IMG/VR virus record: IMGVR_UViG_3300017743_000112
Coordinates: 1 to 25,073 of that record
Reading direction: 5' to 3' (one strand)
DNA: 25,073 nt
From: a virus
A program made the position numbers and the translations under genes. Below are positions 7,251-13,804 of the stretch, in pieces. The notes beneath the pieces were generated by a model that searched no databases, had not been told where the DNA came from, and worked only from the letters and a program-made list of their open reading frames with translations. The first letter of the stretch is position 1; every line of letters starts with the position of its first letter.

Positions 7251-7634
7251 ATGAACGACGGACAAGGCAGGTTTGGCGGAGATATGGATCGTAATGAAGT
7301 TGAGATGGATCTCAACAAATTTATGGCGATGATACAAGAAATATCTGATCTTAAAGATAAAATAAGAGATTTAGAAGCTGACGATAAAATAAACCCACAC
7401 CAAAAATGGATTCATTTAGCTAAAGCGGTAGACTCATGGCGTATTTTTCCTAGAGCTTTTTTAACTGTTTATATTGTTTTATTGTATAAATGTACTATTT
7501 GGTTTATGGAACTACCAGAACCTAGTTTTGAACAATCAGGTCTTATATCGATTGTTGTTGGTGCAGGTGCTGCTTGGTTTGGTTTATACGCAGGTACAAC
7601 AGGGAGTAGTAAACAGTTTAAGGGTGAAGATTAG
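7251..7634 (+). CDS. Holin candidate, two transmembrane helices
   Basis: This 127-residue protein has an N-terminal charged helical region (FMAMIQEISDLKDKIRDLEA), then two membrane segments. The first is IFPRAFLTVYIVLLYKCTIW, the second GLISIVVGAGAAWFGLYAG. It ends with a charged tail, SSKQFKGED. This layout (cytoplasmic coil, two helices, short charged tail) matches many marine phage proteins annotated as holins. The holin would form membrane lesions that release the lysozyme encoded at 5110. The ATG follows the nuclease stop by one base. The stop overlaps the GTG of the next gene. Other membrane proteins in the window could share or replace this role. Confidence 0.65.
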   Translation: MNDGQGRFGGDMDRNEVEMDLNKFMAMIQEISDLKDKIRDLEADDKINPHQKWIHLAKAVDSWRIFPRAFLTVYIVLLYKCTIWFMELPEPSFEQSGLISIVVGAGAAWFGLYAGTTGSSKQFKGED

Positions 7635-8755
7635 TGAGTAAAAAAGAAGAACAACAACACGACAAGATCCTTTCATGGGCGGGTATTCTGTTTTTAATAA
7701 CAGTTGTAATTGGTTTATCTATAAACGTAAACGCTCAATCTAGCCAACAATCAGGCACAGCTTGTGTCAATGGCTCACAGTATTGTGAAAATAATAGTTT
7801 AGATACAGTCAATACAACGACGACGACTAATACCAATACTAACACCAACACAAACACTAATACAAATTCCAACACGAATAACAACACCAACGTCAACACT
7901 AATACAACAAATACGACTGCATCAAATACCAACGTAAATACGAACACGAACAATAACACCAACAATAACGTAAACACTTCAACAGCAACTTCGACATCGA
8001 ATAATACCAATACAAACAATAACGTTAATACTTCGACTTCTAATTCAACGGTTAATTCAACAGTGAATCAAAACGTTAATAATACAAATAATTCAACGTC
8101 GACATCAAATAATACGAACACTAACACTAACGTAAATCAATCGACTTCGGATTCGAACGTTACAACAGATAATCGAAACGTAAACGAAAATAACTCAAGA
8201 TCCGATAATACTAATCGGAACATAAACGAATCTAATAGTACGCAAACAATTAATCAAAACGTAAAAAGTGAAGCACCTCCTGCTTCTGCTATCGCACCTA
8301 GTATCATGTCTTACTCACAAGACCTCTGTACAACAGGTGTCTCAGGAGCTTTTCAAGGACAGGTGTTTGGTTTATCTGGTGGTAAAACTATTGTTGATGA
8401 AAACTGTGAAAGGTTAAAACTATCTAAATATTTGTATGATATGGGAATGAAAGTAGCATCGGTTGCATTGCTCTGTCAAGACGAAAGAGTGTTTAAAGCT
8501 ATGTCGATGGCAGGTACGCCTTGTCCGTATAATGGTAAAATTGGTAAAGAAGCTACTGTAGCATGGGAACAAAACCCACAAAAAAGACCTGATAAAGATG
8601 ACGCTTTAGACGAATACATAGCTCAATGTACTCATGAATCTAATCCTAATAGAGAAAAAATAAACAGAGATGTTGTGGGTGCGGTCAAAACTATTTATAC
8701 AAGAAAAACTAAAACAGCTAAACAATGCAAAAAAGAGTTTTATTCTACGCGTTAG
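7634..8755 (+). CDS. Exported or membrane-anchored Asn/Thr-rich repeat protein
   Basis: The GTG start overlaps the holin stop. Residues 1-12 are charged, 13-31 are hydrophobic (LSWAGILFLITVVIGLS), and INVNA-Q at 30-35 fits a signal peptidase I site; otherwise it is a membrane anchor. Residues 56-210 are almost only Asn, Thr, Ser and Val in NT, NNT and NVNTST units, with no Cys. The C-terminal part (211-373) looks folded: GVSGAFQGQVFGLSGG, LYDMGMKVASVALLCQDERV, then basic ends. It has eight cysteines (44, 51, 232, 258, 281, 297, 332, 365), an even number that fits disulfides outside the cytoplasm. The NT segment is probably an unfolded or beta-stacked linker. Function is unknown; cell-surface, virion-appendage and lysis roles are possible. 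Confidence 0.7.
   Translation: MSKKEEQQHDKILSWAGILFLITVVIGLSINVNAQSSQQSGTACVNGSQYCENNSLDTVNTTTTTNTNTNTNTNTNTNSNTNNNTNVNTNTTNTTASNTNVNTNTNNNTNNNVNTSTATSTSNNTNTNNNVNTSTSNSTVNSTVNQNVNNTNNSTSTSNNTNTNTNVNQSTSDSNVTTDNRNVNENNSRSDNTNRNINESNSTQTINQNVKSEAPPASAIAPSIMSYSQDLCTTGVSGAFQGQVFGLSGGKTIVDENCERLKLSKYLYDMGMKVASVALLCQDERVFKAMSMAGTPCPYNGKIGKEATVAWEQNPQKRPDKDDALDEYIAQCTHESNPNREKINRDVVGAVKTIYTRKTKTAKQCKKEFYSTR
7799..8263 (+). repeat. Low-complexity Asn/Thr-coding repeat
   Basis: The DNA here is a degenerate repeat of AAT/AAC and ACN codons (AATACNAA-type units) encoding residues 56-210 of the Asn/Thr-rich protein. Synonymous codons vary freely (ACT, ACC, ACA, ACG), so selection seems to act on the amino acids rather than on the DNA repeat. 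The opposite strand is open over 7735-8019 only because such codons read as Val and Leu in antisense. Confidence 0.8.
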
Positions 8756-10983
8756 GGTGTTTATTTAGTTTTAATGTACTAGGGCAGTATACATACGAAG
8801 CTAATCAAGACCTTTACGACCTTAATGCTAATGCTAATAACTTCAACGGTGAATTAGCGTACGAGGTATCCGATGATGGAATTAGTCCCGCGATTGATCT
8901 TTCTTTTAATTTTACTTTTTATGGCTCTACGTTTTCACAGGCGAGGATGGCAACAAATGGATGTCTTCATTTTGGTAATAGTGGCAGCTATTGTAATGAC
9001 TATACTCCTGACCCTATTAACGGACAACATACTTATACCATATACCCTTTCTGGACTGATCTCATAAGAGACAGTAACTCTCGCATGAAATCTTGGGGTG
9101 ATTCTAGCAAGATGATCTTCGGGTGGTACAATCTTCGAGAATACAATAGAAGTAATACAGATAACAGTTTTGAAGTAATACTTTGGAATAATAATTCTTT
9201 TGATTTACGCTACAGAGAATTAGAAATTATTAACCATGATGTTCTTATAGGTGAGGTAGGGGCGAATAAAACTAATTCTTATACGTATTATTATCACGAT
9301 GAGTGTAACACAGGTACAACCAATAGCTCTAGTTGCGTAAGCACTAATTGGAACAATATAACGATGAATACCACATTAGAAAACGGTGGTTCTTTATATG
9401 GTTCGGGTAGTGGTAATGGTGTTGATTGTAGCGATCCGTTAAACGATAGTAGTTGTTCAGGTTACGCAGATGCGTATCTTACACAACAATGTAATATTAC
9501 GCAGTTACATAGTGAATCTTGTCCTAATTATTGGGATGCTTATGATGATTTACAATGTGCAGACGATCCACAATACGCACCATTTTGCCAAGGTTATAGA
9601 CAAGAAGAATCAGTAGCTTTCTTCGATGACGAGCAAGTTGATTATGGTTTTATAGATGAACAAGAACAATTTGCTACAGGTATATTTACTGATGATCATC
9701 AACAACATCATGATAACTTAGGTTTTGAAGACCCTAATGAACCTATAGAAATATTTGAAGAAGAAATGTTTCCGCCTTTTGAAGAATTTGGAGATAACCC
9801 TAATGACTATTTTGAAGATCCATTTATAGAAGAATTTATTGTTTTTTACGATCCAGAGCCTTTACCTTTTATCGATAATTTTAACTCTCATCATGATGAA
9901 CCATTTCATCATCAAGACGAAGTTTTATTAGATGAATTTATATTTCAAGAAACTTTTTTGGTAGAAGATTATAGTGAGCCTGAAACCTTTATAGAGTTTA
10001 ATAATGTAGAAGAACTTGAAGAATGGTTCGAAGAAGAAACAAGAGAGCATCATGAAGAAAGACACGAAGAAGAATTAGCTGATCTTGATGAACCAGAAGA
10101 AGAATTTATTGAGGAAATCTTCGAAGAAGAAGTTGTAGAAGAAGTATTCGAAGCGATTGAAGAACGTATAGCAGAAGCTGAAATAGAAGAAGAAAGAATC
10201 GAAAGAGAAGAAATCGTAGAAGAATTCGAAGAAGTATTTGAGGAAGAGTTTCAAACTGCGGAAAGGGAAGAAGCTACAGGTAAGAGTTCTATTAGCAGAG
10301 ATATAGCTTTACGAGTTGTTTCTTCTACCCTAGCTACAGCCACACAAAGTGTAAGCGGTACAAACGCAGGTAATAGTATTCATGCTACAGGTAATAGTGC
10401 GGCTTCTGGTAACGCTGTAAGTAATAGTTCTACAGGAGCTTCGTCAGGTAACGCAGGGATAAGTACGAGTAGTTCTCCGAGTATGTCAGACCAGTTTGCT
10501 TCAGCTACAGTACAAACAAATCAAGTATTAGATATGAGTTCTATGTCTGTTTCTAGTTCTTCTACTAGTGATTCTATGAATTCAACAGACGTTAATACTT
10601 CGGTTGTTGTAGCTAACGTAAATACTAATACGGTACAAGACCAAATAGATACTTCGATTAGTTCTATGGATACATCCTCTGATACAGATACTACGGTAGA
10701 AGATTTAATCGCACAAAATTTACAAACAGCACAAGAAGAAGTAGAAGCCCAACAAGAAGAAACAGGTGAGTATGGTTCAGAAGATACAATTATTGCATAT
10801 ATGGGTTTTGTTCCTGGATTTAATACTTATGAGAAGGTTTTAATGGTAGATCAAGATCAATGGTATACGTCTAGAACCATCTATACTGAGACGATGCCTG
10901 ATAATATAAACGCTTTTTATGAACTAGCAGGTAGTAATATAACTAAAATGAACGATATAATAAATTCACAACCACCGTTATAG
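8725..10983 (+). CDS. Exported NIDO-like, Cys-repeat, highly acidic protein
   Basis: This 752-residue protein overlaps the previous gene by 31 bases. Residues 1-20 are a signal peptide (MQKRVLFYALGCLFSFNVLG, cleavage before QYTY). Residues 55-165 resemble a NIDO/lectin-like extracellular fold: FNFTFYGSTFSQARMATNG, then YPFWTDLI and FEVILWNNNSFDLRY. Residues 235-291 hold three tandem cysteine units. Residues 292-516 are extremely acidic, rich in Glu, Asp, Phe and His (for example EEFIEEIFEEEVVEEVF). Residues 520-700 are Ser/Thr/Asn-rich. A folded end follows (YGSEDTIIAYMGFVPGFNTY). The parts point to a secreted or surface protein, odd for a lytic phage gene next to a holin. Calcium binding by the acidic part is a guess. 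The ATG is chosen because the signal peptide begins there. Confidence 0.7.
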   Translation: MQKRVLFYALGCLFSFNVLGQYTYEANQDLYDLNANANNFNGELAYEVSDDGISPAIDLSFNFTFYGSTFSQARMATNGCLHFGNSGSYCNDYTPDPINGQHTYTIYPFWTDLIRDSNSRMKSWGDSSKMIFGWYNLREYNRSNTDNSFEVILWNNNSFDLRYRELEIINHDVLIGEVGANKTNSYTYYYHDECNTGTTNSSSCVSTNWNNITMNTTLENGGSLYGSGSGNGVDCSDPLNDSSCSGYADAYLTQQCNITQLHSESCPNYWDAYDDLQCADDPQYAPFCQGYRQEESVAFFDDEQVDYGFIDEQEQFATGIFTDDHQQHHDNLGFEDPNEPIEIFEEEMFPPFEEFGDNPNDYFEDPFIEEFIVFYDPEPLPFIDNFNSHHDEPFHHQDEVLLDEFIFQETFLVEDYSEPETFIEFNNVEELEEWFEEETREHHEERHEEELADLDEPEEEFIEEIFEEEVVEEVFEAIEERIAEAEIEEERIEREEIVEEFEEVFEEEFQTAEREEATGKSSISRDIALRVVSSTLATATQSVSGTNAGNSIHATGNSAASGNAVSNSSTGASSGNAGISTSSSPSMSDQFASATVQTNQVLDMSSMSVSSSSTSDSMNSTDVNTSVVVANVNTNTVQDQIDTSISSMDTSSDTDTTVEDLIAQNLQTAQEEVEAQQEETGEYGSEDTIIAYMGFVPGFNTYEKVLMVDQDQWYTSRTIYTETMPDNINAFYELAGSNITKMNDIINSQPPL
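9427..9597 (+). repeat. Three tandem C-x8/9-C-x2-Y units (protein-level repeat)
   Basis: Within the NIDO-like protein, cysteines fall at residues 235, 244, 256, 266, 278 and 288, giving a period of 21-22. Units read C-x8-C-SGYADAYLTQQ, C-x9-C-PNYWDAYDDLQ and C-x9-C-QGY. The repeat is shared at the level of Cys, Tyr and 'DAY' positions; the DNA itself has diverged. Confidence 0.75.
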
Positions 10984-10993
10984 GAGAATTACT

Positions 10994-11353
10994 ATGGATT
11001 GGTTTCAAAATAAAACAACACAAATAATTGCTTTAGTCGGTATCGTAGGTACTCTTGCTGGTTTTGGGTATACAGGTGCAGAGTATGTCAACAGGCTAGA
11101 AAACTTAGAAGCTAAGATAGGTGGTATAAGTGAAGCAGAAGATGAAATGAAAATTATAGAAGAACGTTTTGCTTCTATAGAAACATCTGTACAGTTTTTA
11201 GAAAAACAAATAGATAGTGTTGAAGTGCCTGATGTGACAGAGATAAAAACTGATATAGCCACTATCAAAGCTGACTTAATAAGTTTAGATAATAACTTAA
11301 ATAAACTAGAAGCTAAATTAGATAAAAAGGACGATAATCCATTAAACGGATAA
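10994..11353 (+). CDS. Membrane-anchored coiled-coil protein
   Basis: This 119-residue protein has one membrane helix at about residues 10-28 (IIALVGIVGTLAGFGY). A long charged, heptad-like region follows (NRLENLEAKIGGISEAEDEM, IIEERFASIETSVQFLEKQI, LISLDNNLNKLEAKLDKK). AGGAG precedes the ATG, formed partly from the TAG of the upstream stop. The shape fits an i-spanin-like or lysis-accessory protein with the coiled coil in the periplasm, or a virion-associated membrane protein. No outer-membrane spanin partner with a lipobox is seen nearby, though the NIDO-like protein has a weak ALGC near its N-terminus. The stop overlaps the next ATG. Confidence 0.6.
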   Translation: MDWFQNKTTQIIALVGIVGTLAGFGYTGAEYVNRLENLEAKIGGISEAEDEMKIIEERFASIETSVQFLEKQIDSVEVPDVTEIKTDIATIKADLISLDNNLNKLEAKLDKKDDNPLNG

Positions 11354-11535
11354 TGAAAGTTTTCATTACAGAATTCAAACACGACGGACTTTTTTACGAA
11401 GGTCCTAATATTGTAGCAGAATCATTTGAGGATGCAGAAGTAACTGCAGAAACATATGGGGTAAATGTGGTCGGTATGCTTGACGTGATTATCACCGATA
11501 ACAACGAAGATGACTATAAAAGGGTTTTACATTAG
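11353..11535 (+). CDS. 60-residue small protein of unknown function
   Basis: Its ATG overlaps the previous stop (TAATG). The protein is soluble and acidic, alternating beta and helix: MKVFITEFKHDGLFYEGPNI, SFEDAEVTAETYGV, VVGMLDVIITDNNED. The 'ESFEDAEVTAETYGVNVVG' pattern resembles small phage proteins that contain an alpha/beta fold with a helix following an A-x-S-x-E-D-A motif; no function is known to me. It ends the gene run just before a promoter-like site at 11526. Confidence 0.55.
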   Translation: MKVFITEFKHDGLFYEGPNIVAESFEDAEVTAETYGVNVVGMLDVIITDNNEDDYKRVLH

Positions 11536-11555
11536 TCCTTTCTTTGATATATAAT
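11526..11555 (+). promoter_or_regulatory. Candidate sigma-70-type promoter, TTTACA-N18-TATAAT
   Basis: TTTACA at 11526-11531 and a consensus TATAAT at 11550-11555 are 18 bases apart. The -10 hexamer overlaps an inverted repeat, TTTGAT (11543-11548) and ATCAAA (11554-11559), which could be a repressor or activator site. The -35 lies over the end of the 60-residue gene. It would drive the virion gene run starting at 11631. AT-rich DNA produces such matches by chance, so this is a candidate only. Confidence 0.4.
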
Positions 11556-11559
11556 CAAA

Positions 11560-11630
11560 TATTCAGCCATGTGCTGCAGTTTACGGGGTGAGCTATAACT
11601 CGCAAAACGTTTATAAACGCTGAGGAAACA
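11560..11630 (+). other. Structured leader between the promoter candidate and the 35-residue gene
   Basis: About 70 bases without a gene. It has a hairpin at 11588-11603 (stem GTGAG/CTCGC, loop CTATAA, with one G-U pair) and a perfect 12-base palindrome, CGTTTATAAACG, at 11608-11619, shortly before GAGG and the ATG. This could be an RNA structure that tunes translation or stability, or a DNA-binding site. Neither has a known counterpart that I recognise. Confidence 0.4.
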
Positions 11631-11738
11631 ATGGTTGGAGTTGATAAAAAGACATACAAAAAGAATAAAGGTCGTCGTTCTGACTTCGTAATTTATTCGT
11701 CTAAAGGCAAGAAAACAAAAGCTAGGAGTAGGTTCTAG
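11631..11738 (+). CDS. 35-residue basic peptide
   Basis: A short frame with GAGG seven bases upstream of its ATG. It encodes MVGVDKKTYKKNKGRRSDFV and a basic tail, KGKKTKARSRF. The stop overlaps the GTG start of the following virion gene (TAGTG), as with many real junctions here. It is the fourth small basic peptide in the window. No family is recognised. Confidence 0.5.
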   Translation: MVGVDKKTYKKNKGRRSDFVIYSSKGKKTKARSRF

Positions 11739-12670
11739 TGTTACAGTTTCTTATTCCTGCCTTAACCACACTAGCAGTAACTAAATACGCAGCTAATACG
11801 CGTAATGATCCTAAAGCCCCTATTGGTAGTGGTACAGCACCTACATTACAACCTGGAGGAGATATTCAAGTTACTCCTGTTGAAGGAAGTGATGTACAAG
11901 ATTTTGGAGATTTCGAAACTGAAAATATAGCAGAACCACAAAACTTAACTGAAGAAGAACAATTAATGATGATGTTGCAAGAAGCAGGAGTTGATTTAGA
12001 AGGTTTAGCTAGTCTTGCATTAGGTGGAGCTGTTCAAAATAAAAGCAATGGAGGTATTTTAGATATCTTAGGTTTATCTATGGATGATTTAACAAGTCCT
12101 GAAGGTATAAATTTTGATGAAATAGAACCTATGGATCCATCGTCTCCAGATGCTTTAGAAATAAGTATGGATCAAAATGAATTAAAACCCTCTATAGGTG
12201 ATATGTCTGATCCAGAAGTAGGTCAGGAACAAACAGGAATACAAAAAGTTCTTAATATAGCCGCAACAGATCCTGAATTATTTCAAACAGGAGTAGGTTC
12301 ATTAACTAAAGTTCTCGCTACTTTAATGACCGATAAACCTGAACGTAAAGGTAGTATGGTTAGAACACAAACACTTCCAGGAAATTCAACACGTAGAAGA
12401 TCAGCACAAATGAATATACAACCGATTGGTGGTTCTAAAGTAACTTTTGCTAATCAAGGTAAAGCATTACAAAGACCGATGTTCATGCCTCACGGAGGAC
12501 AGATGAGAGGTCCAGGAGGTCCTAAAGATGACCTTATACCTGTAATGGCAAGTAACGGTGAATATATGCTTTCTAAAGCCGCAGTTGATGCTGCAGGTGG
12601 TGGTAGTCATGCTAAAGGTTTAGCTCGTTTAGACGCGTTTAATAAAATGGGAAATAAAAGATACGGATAA
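11738..12670 (+). CDS. Virion-type protein with Gly-rich C-terminal motif
   Basis: This 310-residue protein begins at a GTG overlapping the previous stop. A short hydrophobic N-terminus (LQFLIPALTTLAVTKYAA) is followed by an acidic, disordered-looking middle (about residues 50-190, rich in Glu, Asp, Met and Pro). The C-terminal 60 residues carry GGQMRGPGGPKDDLIPVMAS followed by NGEYMLSKAAVDAAGGG. This G-x-x-KDDLIPVxxSxGEYM-x-x-AAV element recurs in many phage tail and internal proteins, where it marks a short conserved module of unknown job. It heads a run of virion-type genes with 1-4 base junctions. The N-terminal hydrophobic stretch may be a membrane or ejection signal. Confidence 0.65.
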   Translation: MLQFLIPALTTLAVTKYAANTRNDPKAPIGSGTAPTLQPGGDIQVTPVEGSDVQDFGDFETENIAEPQNLTEEEQLMMMLQEAGVDLEGLASLALGGAVQNKSNGGILDILGLSMDDLTSPEGINFDEIEPMDPSSPDALEISMDQNELKPSIGDMSDPEVGQEQTGIQKVLNIAATDPELFQTGVGSLTKVLATLMTDKPERKGSMVRTQTLPGNSTRRRSAQMNIQPIGGSKVTFANQGKALQRPMFMPHGGQMRGPGGPKDDLIPVMASNGEYMLSKAAVDAAGGGSHAKGLARLDAFNKMGNKRYG

Positions 12671-12673
12671 TTT

Positions 12674-13804
12674 ATGGCAACTAGAGAAGAACAAGAATAT
12701 TCAAGTCAAGCCACCGCGGGTTATATAGGTGATCTTTTACAATCAGGTATTTTTCCTTATGCAAGAACGTTTTTAGATGACCAGTTCAATAACTTAGGTA
12801 GACCTGATAGTAGTCCGTTTACTTATACAGGTCCACGAGTAGCTCAATTTGATCCTAGAGAAAGATATGCAATGGATTTACAAGACGCGGCTATTGGTAG
12901 TTATAGACCATATTTAGGCGAACAAGCAAATTTACTAAGCGAAGCCGCAGATGTTTCTAGAGCAGGAACGGTACGTGGTGCTGACGAAATATCTCAAGGT
13001 TTAAGAAGCGGTAGAGATTTAACTGCTCAAGCGAATATTACAGGGATGGGTTCTGCACGAGCTTTTGACCCACGTGGTATAGGTAGTTTTTATAATCCTT
13101 TCGAAGATGCAGTTGTTCAACAAACACTTACAGATTTAGACCGACAAGGAGCACAACAAGATATGGCTCTTAGAGATAGAGCTGTATCTTCTGGAGCTTT
13201 CGGTGGGTCACGTGGTAGGTTAGCTCAAGGTGAGTTAGCTAGACAACAAGAACGTGGAGCAGCAGAAGCTATCGCAGGTATACGTTCAGGCGGTTTCCAA
13301 GATTCAGCTAATAGAGCACAACAAGCGTTTGAATCACAACAAAATAGACAAGCACAATTAGCAGGTCTTCAATCTCAACTAGGTCAAGGAGTCTTTGGTA
13401 TGGGGTTACAAGGTGGTCAAGGCTTAGCAGGTTTAGGTTCTCAGTTCTCACAAGGCTTTGGTCAACTCGGGCAACAATACGGTAGTATGGCTCCCGCATT
13501 ACAAGGATTACAACAAAACGATATTAACCAACAGTTAGCATTGGGCGGATTAGGTAGAGGTAGACAACAATCTCTCATGGATCTCGGTTATCAAAACTTT
13601 ACAGGTCAATACAATTTACCGATGCAAACATTACAAAACGTTGGTTCGATTACCGCGGCTCTTGGACCGTTGGCAGGTGGTTACGGTTTTGCAGGTGCTA
13701 ATCCAACAACCAATTCTATGTATGCTCCGTCTACAGCGGGGTCAATTAACAACCAAACTAATCCATTTTTCGGTGGGTTAGGTGGCTTTAGCTTTTACGG
13801 ATAA
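12674..13804 (+). CDS. Gln/Gly/Ala-rich internal virion protein candidate
   Basis: This 376-residue protein is mostly long helix followed by Gly/Gln low complexity. Features include FDPRERYAMDLQDAAIGSY, FYNPFEDAVVQQTLTDLDRQ and SSGAFGGSRGRLAQGELARQ, followed by many Gln and Ala. The stretch NPxxxxVVQQTLxDLDRQ...AxxSGAFGGSR is common in internal or ejection-type proteins of marine podoviruses, as I recall. About residues 235-300 are Gly-Leu-Gln-rich (GLQGGQGLAGLGSQFSQ). Such proteins are packaged in the head and released with the DNA. There is no signal peptide or enzyme motif. The stop overlaps the next start (TAATG). Confidence 0.65.
   Translation: MATREEQEYSSQATAGYIGDLLQSGIFPYARTFLDDQFNNLGRPDSSPFTYTGPRVAQFDPRERYAMDLQDAAIGSYRPYLGEQANLLSEAADVSRAGTVRGADEISQGLRSGRDLTAQANITGMGSARAFDPRGIGSFYNPFEDAVVQQTLTDLDRQGAQQDMALRDRAVSSGAFGGSRGRLAQGELARQQERGAAEAIAGIRSGGFQDSANRAQQAFESQQNRQAQLAGLQSQLGQGVFGMGLQGGQGLAGLGSQFSQGFGQLGQQYGSMAPALQGLQQNDINQQLALGGLGRGRQQSLMDLGYQNFTGQYNLPMQTLQNVGSITAALGPLAGGYGFAGANPTTNSMYAPSTAGSINNQTNPFFGGLGGFSFYG

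Noticed and set aside
7735-8019. Long Val/Leu/Phe-rich frame on the minus strand
   Set aside because: It is the antisense reading of the Asn/Thr codon repeat; it has no ribosome site and a composition forced by the other strand.
7799-8263. Repeated units considered as a CRISPR-like or iteron array
   Set aside because: No spacers or fixed-length exact repeats; it is in-frame low-complexity coding DNA.
8873-9067. Hydrophobic plus-strand frame of 64 codons inside the NIDO-like gene
   Set aside because: Out-of-frame reading of a beta-rich segment; no start signal and no junction with neighbours.
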